A DNA stretch of 35,953 bases from assembly GCA_019694735.1 (NCBI GenBank), contig JAIBBJ010000059.1:1-35953 (forward strand). Direction: 5' to 3'. Source of the DNA: Gemmatimonadaceae bacterium. Its GTDB lineage: Bacteria; Gemmatimonadota; Gemmatimonadetes; Gemmatimonadales; Gemmatimonadaceae. The notes below the pieces were generated by a model. It did not search any database and was not told where the DNA came from. It saw only the letters and a program-made list of their open reading frames with translations. The translations under genes and the position numbers were made by a program. Positions 14,578 to 22,296 of the stretch are shown in pieces. Position 1 is the first letter of the stretch. Each line of letters begins with the position of its first letter.

Positions 14578-16344
14578 GTGCCGGCCACCCTCCACGGGGT
14601 CTCGGCGTCCCCCGGCATCGTCGTCGGGCCCGCCCACCTGCTGCGGTGGGAGGTGCCGGAGGTGCCGTCGCGGGTGATCGACGACGCGGAGATCGAGGGA
14701 GAGATCGCGCGGCTTCGGACCTGCATCGAGGCCGCGTGCGACCGTCTGCGCGCGGTGAAGGCGCGTGCCGAGGAGAAGGCGGGGGCCGCGGAGGCGGCGA
14801 TCTTCGACGTGCAGGTGGCCATCCTGCAGGACGGCGAACTGCGCACCCGGATCGAGACGCTCGTGCGGCAGAACCTCGCGGCCGAGAAGGCGTTCGACCT
14901 CGTCATGCTCGAGTGGCGCGAGCATTTCGGGCGCTCGACGAACCCGATGATGCGCGAGCGCGTCGGGGACCTCGTGGACGTGCACATCCGGCTGCTCTCG
15001 CTCCTGCTCGATCTGCCCGACCACGACCCGGTCGACCTCGAACCGGGCTCGAATGCGATCCTCGTCACGCACGACCTCACGCCGTCGCTGACGATCCAGC
15101 TCGATCGGCGGGCGATCGCCGGCATCGCCACCGATGCCGGGACACGCACGTCGCATGTGGCGATCCTCGCGCGGTCGCTCGGGCTGCCCGCGGTCGTGGG
15201 CCTCATCGACGCCACGAGCAAGCTCCAGACCGGCGACCGCGTCATCCTCGATGGGACGAACGGCACCCTGATCCCGCGCCCGACGGCGGCGGTGCTCGCC
15301 CAGTTCGCGGACCGGGCGCGGCGGGAGGCGGCCGCGCAGGCCGAGCTCGCGACCCTCGCCGACGCCGAGGCCGTGATGCTGGACGGCACGCGCGTGACCC
15401 TGCGCGCGAATGTGGACCTCCCCGACGAGGCCGGCCGCGCCGCCGAGAGCGGGGCCGAGGGGGTCGGCCTGATGCGCACCGAGTTCCTCGTCGTGGGGCG
15501 CACGGCGATGCCGAGCGAGGATGAGCAGGTGGAGGCCTACGCGAACGTCGTGCGCGCGTTCCGCGGCCAGCCCGTGGTGATCCGGACGTACGATGTCGGC
15601 GGCGACAAGCTGCCCATCGGGGGCTTCCCCCACGAGCCCAACCCCTTCCTCGGCTGGCGCGCGATCCGGATGTGCCTCGACGAGCCGGAACTGTTCAAGG
15701 TGCAGCTGCGCGCGCTGCTCCGGGCGGCCGTCGATGGCGACCTGCGCATCATGCTCCCGCTCGTCGTGTCGGTCGAGGAGGTGCGCCAGGCGCGCTTCCT
15801 GCTGCAGGAGGCGGCGGACGAGCTCTCGCGGCGGGGCATCGCGCACCGCGCCGATGTGCCGCTCGGCGTGATGATCGAGACCCCGGCGGCCGCGATGAGC
15901 GCGGACTCGTTCGCGGACGACGTCAGCTTCTTCTCCATCGGGACGAACGACCTGGTGCAGTACACGCTGGCGGTGGACCGCGGCAACGCCTCGTTGGTGA
16001 CGCGCTACACCCCGTTGCATCCGGCGGTGCTGCGGCTGATCGCGCGGACCGTCGAGGTGGCGCGCGGCGCCCGGCTCGACGTCAGCGTGTGCGGCGAGAT
16101 GGCCTCGCAGCCGTTGATGGCGTTCGCCCTGCTCGGGCTCGGGGTGCACACCCTCAGCGTCGCGCCGAGCGGCATCCCGGCGGTGAAGCGGCTCGTGCGG
16201 GGGGTGAGCCAGGCGGCCGCGCGCGATGCCGCGACGGCGGCCCTGCGGAGCGCCACCGCCCGCGAGGCGGAGCAGGTGCTCCGCCAGGCCCTCGGGGCGC
16301 AACTGGGTGAGGAGCTCCTCGACGGGTTGCTCGGCCTCGCCTGA
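14578..16344 (+). CDS. ptsI: PTS Enzyme I (phosphoenolpyruvate-protein phosphotransferase)
   Basis: Enzyme I (588 residues, normal length) starts the PTS relay by taking phosphate from PEP onto a histidine. The active-site His is His193 in [11 protein letters not shown]. The PEP-binding TIM barrel carries Gly-Val-Gly-Leu-Met-Arg-Thr-Glu-Phe, Gly-Thr-Asn-Asp-Leu-Val-Gln-Tyr and the catalytic Cys motif Val-Cys-Gly-Glu-Met-Ala. The GTG at 14578 is preceded by GGGGAG. It ends the PTS run, and a strong hairpin follows 30 bases after the stop. Confidence 0.97.
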   Translation: MPATLHGVSASPGIVVGPAHLLRWEVPEVPSRVIDDAEIEGEIARLRTCIEAACDRLRAVKARAEEKAGAAEAAIFDVQVAILQDGELRTRIETLVRQNLAAEKAFDLVMLEWREHFGRSTNPMMRERVGDLVDVHIRLLSLLLDLPDHDPVDLEPGSNAILVTHDLTPSLTIQLDRRAIAGIATDAGTRTSHVAILARSLGLPAVVGLIDATSKLQTGDRVILDGTNGTLIPRPTAAVLAQFADRARREAAAQAELATLADAEAVMLDGTRVTLRANVDLPDEAGRAAESGAEGVGLMRTEFLVVGRTAMPSEDEQVEAYANVVRAFRGQPVVIRTYDVGGDKLPIGGFPHEPNPFLGWRAIRMCLDEPELFKVQLRALLRAAVDGDLRIMLPLVVSVEEVRQARFLLQEAADELSRRGIAHRADVPLGVMIETPAAAMSADSFADDVSFFSIGTNDLVQYTLAVDRGNASLVTRYTPLHPAVLRLIARTVEVARGARLDVSVCGEMASQPLMAFALLGLGVHTLSVAPSGIPAVKRLVRGVSQAAARDAATAALRSATAREAEQVLRQALGAQLGEELLDGLLGLA

Positions 16345-16373
16345 GGGCGTTATCGTTCGAGGCGCGATTCTTG

Positions 16374-16402
16374 CGGCTGGCGTCCGTCGCCAGCCGTTGT
16401 GC
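16374..16402 (+). terminator. Hairpin between ptsI and metK, possible terminator
   Basis: A nine-base-pair perfect stem (CGGCTGGCG, 16374-16382, with CGCCAGCCG, 16388-16396) closes a five-base loop and is followed by TTGTGCTT. It would end the PTS transcript or sit in the metK leader. The T-run is interrupted, so strength is uncertain. I see no known SAM riboswitch core around it. Confidence 0.45.
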
Positions 16403-16430
16403 TTCCTACTCCACGCAAACCACCCCTCCC

Positions 16431-17606
16431 GTGCTGCATCGCCACCTCTTCACGTCCGAATCGGTGACCGAGGGTCACCCCGACAAGGTCGCCGACCAGA
16501 TCTCCGACGCGGTGCTCGACACGCTGCTCGCGCAGGATCCGTACTCGCGCGTGGCCTGCGAGACGATGGTCACCACCGGCCTCGCGACGATCTTCGGCGA
16601 GGTGACCACCGCGGCGTGGGCGGACCTCCGCGGCCTCGTCCGCGAGACGATCAAGAACATCGGCTACACCGAGGCCGGGATCGGCTTCGATGCCGACAGC
16701 TGCGCGGTGCTGAATGCGCTCGGGCAGCAGTCGCGCGACATCGGCCAGGGCGTGGACACGGGCGGCGCCGGCGACCAGGGCATGATGTTCGGCTTCGCCT
16801 GCGACGAGACCGAGGAGCTGATGCCGCTCCCGATCCAGCTCGCGCACCGGCTGACGCAGGCGCTCGCCGATCGCCGCAAGGATGGCACGCTGCCGTGGCT
16901 CCGGCCCGACGGGAAGTCGCAGGTCTCCGTGGTCTACGAGAACGGGCGTCCGGTGGAGGTCGACACGGTCGTCATCTCGACGCAGCACGCCGACTCGGTG
17001 AAGAACAAGGCGATCCACGAGGCGGTGAAGCGCGACATCATCGAGGCGGTGATCCCGGAGGCGCTCCGCGCCAAGAAGATGAAGGTCCACATCAACCCGA
17101 CCGGCCGCTTCGTCATCGGCGGCCCGCACGGCGACGCCGGCCTCACCGGCCGCAAGATCATCGTCGACACCTACGGCGGCTACGGCCGGCACGGCGGCGG
17201 CGCGTTCTCGGGCAAGGACCCGTCGAAGGTGGATCGCTCGGCGGCCTACGCCGCCCGCTGGGTGGCCAAGAACATCGTCGCCGCCAAGCTCGCCTCGAAG
17301 TGCGAGGTCCAGGTCGCCTATGCGATCGGGGTCGCCAAGCCGGTGTCGGTGATGGTGGACACGTTCGGCACCAACACGGTGGATGAGCGGCGCATCATGA
17401 AGGCGGTCGAGGAGTGCTTCGACCTCACGCCGAAGGGCATCATCGAGGCGCTCGACCTCCGCAAGCCGATCTACGGTCCGACGGCCGCGTACGGCCACTT
17501 CGGCCGCGCGCCGGAGAAGGCGGAGCGCCACGGCCGGAAGGTGCAGCTCTTCAGCTGGGAGCGCACCAACAAGGTGGCCGAGCTCAAGCGCGCCGCGCGC
17601 GCCTGA
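16431..17606 (+). CDS. metK: S-adenosylmethionine synthetase
   Basis: MetK (391 residues) makes SAM from methionine and ATP. The N-terminal motif [13 protein letters not shown] starts at residue 6, and the two family signatures Gly-Ala-Gly-Asp-Gln-Gly and Gly-Gly-Gly-Ala-Phe-Ser-Gly-Lys-Asp are intact. The GTG at 16431 gives the correct N-terminus. The frame is open a little further upstream to a TTG at 16371, but that would place the hairpin inside the gene and add a non-family extension. The 34 bases before the start are pyrimidine- and A-rich, with no Shine-Dalgarno sequence. Confidence 0.97.
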   Translation: MLHRHLFTSESVTEGHPDKVADQISDAVLDTLLAQDPYSRVACETMVTTGLATIFGEVTTAAWADLRGLVRETIKNIGYTEAGIGFDADSCAVLNALGQQSRDIGQGVDTGGAGDQGMMFGFACDETEELMPLPIQLAHRLTQALADRRKDGTLPWLRPDGKSQVSVVYENGRPVEVDTVVISTQHADSVKNKAIHEAVKRDIIEAVIPEALRAKKMKVHINPTGRFVIGGPHGDAGLTGRKIIVDTYGGYGRHGGGAFSGKDPSKVDRSAAYAARWVAKNIVAAKLASKCEVQVAYAIGVAKPVSVMVDTFGTNTVDERRIMKAVEECFDLTPKGIIEALDLRKPIYGPTAAYGHFGRAPEKAERHGRKVQLFSWERTNKVAELKRAARA

Positions 17607-17625
17607 GCCGGACCCGGGAGGCGTC

Positions 17626-18138
17626 GTGGTCGAGGTGGAGGTCGCACGGCTCGGGCTCGACGCCTCCCAGCAGGCGTATGTGGTGGTACTGCAGGAGAAG
17701 GGTGGCGAGCGCCAGCTCCCGATCTGGATCGGCCGGCCCGAGGCCGAGGCGATCGCCGCCCACCTGAACGGCATCGTCCGTGAACGGCCGATGACGCACG
17801 ACCTCCTCGCGTCGGTGGTCGGCGGACTCGGCGGGCTCCTCCGGCGCGTGTGCGTCACGCGCGTGCATGAGGGCACCTTCCACGCCGAGCTGCATTGCAC
17901 GAAGGCGGGCGCGTCCGTGATGGTCGACGCGCGCCCGTCCGATGCGATCGCCCTCGCACTCCGGCTCGACGCCCCGATCCTCGTCGCCGAGGCGCTCCTC
18001 GCCGAGGATGCGGACGAGGTGGACGGGCGCGGCGAGCGTCCTCCGGCCGGCGGCGACGCCGACCCCCTCTCCGCCGATGAACTCCAGCGACACCTCGCGC
18101 AACTGCGCCCTGAGGACTTTGGCCGCTTCTCGCTCTGA
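17626..18138 (+). CDS. Bifunctional nuclease (BFN/DUF151) domain protein
   Basis: This 170-residue protein matches the DUF151/BFN family. Seen motifs are Val-Val-Leu-Gln-Glu-Lys, Leu-Pro-Ile-Trp-Ile-Gly-Arg-Pro-Glu-Ala-Glu-Ala-Ile near residue 32, Arg-Pro-Met-Thr-His-Asp-Leu, and Ala-Arg-Pro-Ser-Asp-Ala-Ile-Ala-Leu-Ala. Family members in plants were reported to cut RNA and DNA; the bacterial role is poorly known. The last 35 residues are an acidic tail. The GTG start is preceded by GGGAGG at good spacing and lies 19 bases after metK, probably on its transcript. The end overlaps the next gene in another frame. Confidence 0.88.
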   Translation: MVEVEVARLGLDASQQAYVVVLQEKGGERQLPIWIGRPEAEAIAAHLNGIVRERPMTHDLLASVVGGLGGLLRRVCVTRVHEGTFHAELHCTKAGASVMVDARPSDAIALALRLDAPILVAEALLAEDADEVDGRGERPPAGGDADPLSADELQRHLAQLRPEDFGRFSL

Positions 18139-19297
18139 CCACGGCGGGATCGGCCCACGACGCACGCTGCACGCCCTCGTCGGGCTGCTCGCCGTGCCCG
18201 CCGTGCTCGCCGCGCAGGACGCGCGCTCCATCGAGGGCCAGGTGACGCTGCCCGGCGCCACCGCCGCGGGACGGCCGGCCGCGGGCGCGATGATGACGCT
18301 GCATCGCGTCGGTCCGGACGCCGCGGGGCCCATCGACTCGATGCGCACCGGCACCGACGGCCGCTACCGCTTCCGCTACCGCGCGACGGGCGACACGAGT
18401 GCGGTGTACTTCGTCTCCACCGTCCGCGGCGGCGTGAATTACTTCACGCCCCCGATGCGGGAGCCGACCGTGCGGGGCGGCATGGCGGACCTCGTCGTCT
18501 ACGACACCACGAGCGCGCCGGTGCCGATCGCGGTCCGCGGCCGGCACCTGATCATCACGGTCCCGGACAGCGGGACGCGGAGCAAGCGTACCGTCATCGA
18601 GGCGTTCGAGCTCAGCAACGACAGCTCCGTCACGCGCGTCGCACGTGGCGCCGCGGGGACGACGTTCGAGGCGGCGCTGCCGCCCGGCATCGGCGCACCA
18701 CAACCCGGGCAAGGTGATGTCTCGCCGGACGCCATCGCGTTCGCCGAGGGCCGGATGAAGGTGACCGCGCCGCTGGCGCCGGGGCTCAAGCAGGTCTCGA
18801 TCTCGTACGAGATCCCCGCCGACGTGGACCCGTTCGAGGTGCTCATCGAGCAGCCGGTGACCGTGCTCGAGGTGCTGGTCGAGGATCCGAGCGCGGTCGT
18901 CACCGGCGCCGGCCTCGTGCCGGAGGACCCGGTGTCCATCGAGGGCCGCCCCTTCCGGCGGTTCGTCGCGCAGGACGCCGCGGCCGCGCAGACGGTGCGT
19001 GTCACGATCCCGCCCGCCGCGACCTCCCGCTCGCTGCGCGTGATGCTGATCGTCACCGCCGTCGGTGCGGCGATGCTGCTCGGCCTCGGCATGGTGATGA
19101 TGCGTCGCGGACCGCATCTCGCGCGCCGTCGCGACGACGATCCGGACTCGCTCGCACTCGAGGTCGCCGCGCTCGATGCCGCGTTCGAACGCGTGGGCGC
19201 GCCGACCGAGGCGGAGCGGGCGGAGCACTACCTCAAGCGGGCGCAACTGAAGGGCCGCCTCGCGGCCGCGCTTGCCAAGCGCGACGGGCTGGCGTAG
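18119..19297 (+). CDS. Unrecognised exported protein with a carboxypeptidase-like domain and C-terminal membrane anchor
   Basis: From a TTG at 18119 the protein has 392 residues; an ATG at 18077 in the same frame would add 14. I prefer the TTG because GAGG lies just before it and the overlap with the upstream gene is smaller. A signal-type hydrophobic segment ending Val-Leu-Ala-Ala-Gln-Asp is followed by a beta-rich domain (Glu-Gly-Gln-Val-Thr-Leu and Thr-Asp-Gly-Arg-Tyr-Arg-Phe) that looks like a carboxypeptidase regulatory-like fold. Residues about 306-328 form a membrane segment ending in Met-Met-Arg-Arg. A short helical, charged tail of about 64 residues follows. This suggests a large periplasmic part and a small cytoplasmic tail. 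Function unknown. Its TAG stop is the first part of the next promoter's -10 element. Confidence 0.7.
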   Translation: MAASRSDHGGIGPRRTLHALVGLLAVPAVLAAQDARSIEGQVTLPGATAAGRPAAGAMMTLHRVGPDAAGPIDSMRTGTDGRYRFRYRATGDTSAVYFVSTVRGGVNYFTPPMREPTVRGGMADLVVYDTTSAPVPIAVRGRHLIITVPDSGTRSKRTVIEAFELSNDSSVTRVARGAAGTTFEAALPPGIGAPQPGQGDVSPDAIAFAEGRMKVTAPLAPGLKQVSISYEIPADVDPFEVLIEQPVTVLEVLVEDPSAVVTGAGLVPEDPVSIEGRPFRRFVAQDAAAAQTVRVTIPPAATSRSLRVMLIVTAVGAAMLLGLGMVMMRRGPHLARRRDDDPDSLALEVAALDAAFERVGAPTEAERAEHYLKRAQLKGRLAAALAKRDGLA

Positions 19298-19300
19298 GTT
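19272..19300 (+). promoter_or_regulatory. Sigma70-like promoter of the cobalamin uptake operon
   Basis: TTGCCA at 19272-19277 and TAGGTT at 19295-19300 are 17 bases apart, which predicts a transcript start near 19307, just before the riboswitch core. The whole promoter lies inside the end of the preceding gene, and the -10 element includes that gene's TAG stop. By-eye match. Confidence 0.45.
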
Positions 19301-19304
19301 CGAC

Positions 19305-19465
19305 CCACAACCGAAAGCGAACGCGGGACACGGAAGCCGGTGCGATGCCGGCGCGGCCCCGCCACTGTAACGGGCAACCACACGTCCGCTCACGACCCGC
19401 CACTGGGCTCACGCCCGGGAAGGCGAGCGGACGGCCCGGAGCCAGGAGACGACCCACGTTCGCGC
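19305..19465 (+). ncRNA. Cobalamin (vitamin B12) riboswitch aptamer
   Basis: The core elements of the B12 riboswitch class occur in order. GGAAGCCGGTG starts at 19332. CCCCGCCACTGTAACGGG follows at about 19357-19374. GCCACTGGG at about 19399 comes with a GGGAAGGC, flanked by the long helix GTCCGCTC / GAGCGGAC. The B12 box AGCCAGGAGAC is at 19440-19450. A closing helix GCGAACG (19317-19323) with CGTTCGC (19457-19463) brackets the core. Downstream are a terminator and btuF, so the aptamer should shut off B12 uptake when adenosylcobalamin or a related cobalamin is plentiful. Confidence 0.93.
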
Positions 19466-19548
19466 CACACTCGGACCCTCGGGGGAGGGTCGGTGGCGTC
19501 GCGGGCCGCACGTCCTCTGACTCGTGCGCGACCGTGCACGTGCATCGA

Positions 19549-19577
19549 GGCTCCTTCGCACTCCGAAGGAGCCTTTT
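19549..19577 (+). terminator. Riboswitch-controlled intrinsic terminator before btuF
   Basis: A ten-base-pair perfect stem, GGCTCCTTCG (19549-19558) with CGAAGGAGCC (19564-19573), closes a CACTC loop and runs into TTTT. It ends six bases before the btuF ATG. The 3' arm contains the Shine-Dalgarno sequence. The GGCTCC of the 5' arm is also complementary to GGAGCC at 19438-19443 in the aptamer, which could form an antiterminator. Confidence 0.85.
19566..19571 (+). promoter_or_regulatory. btuF ribosome binding site held in the terminator stem
   Basis: AAGGAG, the best Shine-Dalgarno match I saw in the window, lies 12 bases before the btuF ATG (19584). It is fully base-paired when the terminator hairpin forms, so any read-through message would also be poorly translated. 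Confidence 0.6.
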
Positions 19578-19583
19578 CGTTCG

Positions 19584-20480
19584 ATGCGTCCCGGACCCGT
19601 CGCGCCCCTCGCGTTCGCCCTGATCGTCGCCGTCGGGTCCGCCTGCGGCCCCCGTCCCGCCGCGGAGGTGGACGCGGACCCGGCGGTCGATGACTTCGGC
19701 GACACGGTGGCCGTCGATCGCGTCGCGGCGCGCATCGTCTCGCTGAATCCCGTCACGACGGAGTTCCTGCTGGCCCTCGGGGCGGGGGACCGGCTCGTCG
19801 GGCGGACGCACTGGGACCTCTTCAACGAGGCGGCGCGCGCGATCCCCGATGTCGGGGACGGGATGCAGCCGAACGTCGAGGTGGTGCTCGGGCAGCGGCC
19901 GGACCTCGTGATCCTCTACGCGACGGAGTCGAACCGCGCCGCCGCGCGGCAGTTCCGCCGCGCCGGCGTGGCGACGCTCGCCTACCGGACGGACCGCATC
20001 AACGACCTGCCGCGCGTCGCGCCGGTGCTCGCGGCGGCCGTGGGGCGCCGCGGCGAGAGCCACCGCGTCACCGACACCGTCCTCGCGCGGCTCGACTCGT
20101 TGCGGCGCGCGCCGGCCGCGGGCGCGCCGGTGCGTGCCTTCTGGCATGTGTGGGACGCGCCGGTCCTCACCATCGGCAAGGGCAGCTATCTGTCCGAGCT
20201 GCTGGAGCTCGCCGGCGGCGTGAACGTCTTCGCCGACCTGGAGGCACCGTCGCCGCAGGTCACCCTCGAGGAGGTCGCGCGGCGTGATCCCGATGTCGTG
20301 CTCGCCGGCCCCGAGGGCGCCCGCGCCATCCGGGGCAGCGCCGCGTGGCGCGCCGTTCGCGCCGTGCGCGAGGGGCGCATCGTCGAGATCGACACCGGGA
20401 TCGTCGGGCGGCCGGGCATCCGGATGGCGGAGGCGGCGCAGTTCCTGCGCGCACGTCTCCATCCCGAGGGACCGCGGTGA
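19584..20480 (+). CDS. btuF: Periplasmic cobalamin-binding (lipo)protein
   Basis: This 298-residue protein is a class III (helical-backbone) substrate-binding protein of the BtuF/FecB type that delivers B12 to BtuCD. The N-terminal hydrophobic segment ends in Val-Gly-Ser-Ala-Cys21, a lipobox-like site with a weak -3 residue, so it may be lipid-anchored. The binding domain starts with Arg-Ile-Val-Ser-Leu-Asn-Pro and includes Glu-Val-Val-Leu-Gly-Gln-Arg-Pro-Asp-Leu-Val, typical of the family. Assignment to B12 rather than iron chelates rests on the riboswitch directly upstream. The stop overlaps btuC (GTGA). Confidence 0.88.
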   Translation: MRPGPVAPLAFALIVAVGSACGPRPAAEVDADPAVDDFGDTVAVDRVAARIVSLNPVTTEFLLALGAGDRLVGRTHWDLFNEAARAIPDVGDGMQPNVEVVLGQRPDLVILYATESNRAAARQFRRAGVATLAYRTDRINDLPRVAPVLAAAVGRRGESHRVTDTVLARLDSLRRAPAAGAPVRAFWHVWDAPVLTIGKGSYLSELLELAGGVNVFADLEAPSPQVTLEEVARRDPDVVLAGPEGARAIRGSAAWRAVRAVREGRIVEIDTGIVGRPGIRMAEAAQFLRARLHPEGPR

Positions 20481-21466
20481 GCGCGAGCGCCCGTGTGCGC
20501 TGGGCCACGCTCCTCGCCGCGCTCGTCGCGGCGGTGACGCTCGGGCTCGCGTTCGGTCCGGTGCCGATCGCGCCGCTCGATGTCTGGCGCGCGCTCGCGG
20601 GCGTCGGCGACGCCGCGGTGGTGGGCATCGTCCGCGACCTGCGGCTGCCGCGCGTCGCGCTCGGTCTCGTGGTCGGGGCGGGGCTCGCGGCCAGCGGCAC
20701 CGCCCTCCAGGCCACGCTCCGGAACCCGCTCGCCGAGCCCTATCTGCTCGGCGTCTCCGGTGGCGCGGCCGTGGGCGCGGTGCTCGCCGTGACGCTCGGC
20801 TTCGCGGCGCCGGGACTCGTCCCGCTGAGTGCCTTCGCCGGCGCGACCGGGGCCGTCATGCTCGTGCTGCTGGTCGCGCGCGCCGCCGGCGGACGGGCCG
20901 ATCCGCGGCTGCTCCTCATGGCTGGCGTCGTCGTCGGGGCCTTCTGCACCGCGGCGATCATGGTGGCGCTCGCGACGGCCCCTGAGGGCGCCGTGCGCGG
21001 CGCGCTCTGGTGGATGATGGGTTCCCTCGGAGACGCGCAGTGGAGCGGCGTGCGCTGGGTCGCGGCGTACGTCCTGGTCGGCGTCGCGCTGCTCGCGCTC
21101 TGGGGGCGGGATCTGGACGTCCTCGCGCTCGGCGAGGAGGCGGCCGCTTCGCTCGGGCTCGACGTCGAACGTGCGACCCGCCGCATCTACCTGACCGCCT
21201 CGCTGCTCGCGGCGGCGACGGTCGCCGGTGCGGGCCTCATCGGGTTCGTCGGACTCGTCGTGCCCGCGATCGCGCGAGCGCTCGGCGGCCGTGGCGCGCG
21301 CGAGACCGTGCTCGCCTCCGCGCTCGCCGGCGGGACGCTCGTCGTCGTGGCCGACCTCGCCGCCCGCACGGCGCTGCGCCCGGCCGAACTGCCACTCGGC
21401 GCGGTCACGGCGCTGGTCGGCGTGCCGTTCTTCCTCTGGCGGCTGAAGGACGGGGCGACCCGATGA
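20477..21466 (+). CDS. btuC: Cobalamin ABC transporter permease (FecCD family)
   Basis: This 329-residue protein of the BtuC/FecCD family has many hydrophobic segments and forms the inner-membrane channel with BtuD. Family motifs seen are Arg-Leu-Pro-Arg-Val near residue 57, Gln-Ala-Thr-Leu-Arg-Asn-Pro-Leu-Ala-Glu-Pro-Tyr-Leu-Leu-Gly, Gly-Phe-Val-Gly-Leu-Val-Val-Pro and Glu-Leu-Pro-Leu-Gly-Ala-Val-Thr-Ala. The usual His after Val-Val-Pro in the coupling-helix region is Ala here. The GTG has GAGGGA just upstream. The stop overlaps btuD as ATGA. Confidence 0.93.
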   Translation: MSASARVRWATLLAALVAAVTLGLAFGPVPIAPLDVWRALAGVGDAAVVGIVRDLRLPRVALGLVVGAGLAASGTALQATLRNPLAEPYLLGVSGGAAVGAVLAVTLGFAAPGLVPLSAFAGATGAVMLVLLVARAAGGRADPRLLLMAGVVVGAFCTAAIMVALATAPEGAVRGALWWMMGSLGDAQWSGVRWVAAYVLVGVALLALWGRDLDVLALGEEAAASLGLDVERATRRIYLTASLLAAATVAGAGLIGFVGLVVPAIARALGGRGARETVLASALAGGTLVVVADLAARTALRPAELPLGAVTALVGVPFFLWRLKDGATR

Positions 21467-22248
21467 TCCACTTCGACGACGTGGTGCTGGGATATGGGGC
21501 CGGGGACCCGGTGGTGCGCGGGGTGCGCTTCACTGCGGCGGCCGGGCACCTCACCGCCGTGGTCGGGCCGAACGGGTCGGGGAAGAGCACGCTCGTGCGC
21601 GCGCTGCTCGGCCGCATCGCGGTGCACGGCGGGGCCGTCCGCGTGGACGGCCGCCCGATCGCCGGACGTGACCGCCGCGAGATCGCGCGCGCGATGGCCG
21701 TCGTGCCGCAGCGCGAGGAACCGGCCTTCCCGCTCGCCGTGCGCGACTTCATCGCGCTCGGTCGCTTCCCGCATGGCGGCGCCTTCGGTGGGCACACCGC
21801 GGCGGACCACGCCGCGATCGCGCGCGCGGCCGAGCGCGCCGCGGTCGAACCATTCCTCGCGCGCCGGACCGACGAGTTGTCGGGCGGCGAGTGGCAGCGC
21901 GTCCGGATCGCCCGCGCGCTCGCCCAGGGCGCGCGGACGCTCGTGCTCGACGAACCGACGACGTACCTCGACATCGCGCACGAGATGGCGGTGTTCGAGC
22001 TGATGGACGCGCTCGCGCGCGAGGGCCACGCGGTCCTCGTGGTGAGCCACCAGCTCAACCTCGTGGCCCGCTTCGCGGACCACATCGTGCTGCTGCACCG
22101 CGGCAGCGTCGCGGCCGCCGGGACGCCGGCGGACGTGATGCGCGGGGACGTGCTCGAACGGGTCTACGAGTGGCCACTCGTCGTCTCGCGCGATCCCGCC
22201 GTCGGTGCTCCCGTGCTCGTGCCCCTCCGGGGGCGCGGCACCCGCTAG
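21463..22248 (+). CDS. btuD: Cobalamin ABC transporter ATPase
   Basis: This 261-residue ABC ATPase powers B12 import with BtuC. Walker A Gly-Pro-Asn-Gly-Ser-Gly-Lys-Ser-Thr is at residues 35-43, the signature Leu-Ser-Gly-Gly-Glu starts at 139, Walker B is Leu-Val-Leu-Asp-Glu-Pro, and the switch His is in Val-Ser-His-Gln. The layout matches the FecE/BtuD subfamily. The start is an ATG in an ATGA overlap. The btuB gene follows after 48 bases. Confidence 0.93.
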   Translation: MIHFDDVVLGYGAGDPVVRGVRFTAAAGHLTAVVGPNGSGKSTLVRALLGRIAVHGGAVRVDGRPIAGRDRREIARAMAVVPQREEPAFPLAVRDFIALGRFPHGGAFGGHTAADHAAIARAAERAAVEPFLARRTDELSGGEWQRVRIARALAQGARTLVLDEPTTYLDIAHEMAVFELMDALAREGHAVLVVSHQLNLVARFADHIVLLHRGSVAAAGTPADVMRGDVLERVYEWPLVVSRDPAVGAPVLVPLRGRGTR

Positions 22249-22296
22249 GCCCGGCCGCCACGTCCGACCGCGCCCTCCTCCTGCTGGATCCCCGCC

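Noticed and set aside
16345-16430. SAM riboswitch before metK
   Set aside because: A hairpin exists but the conserved cores of known SAM classes are not visible; recorded only as a hairpin.
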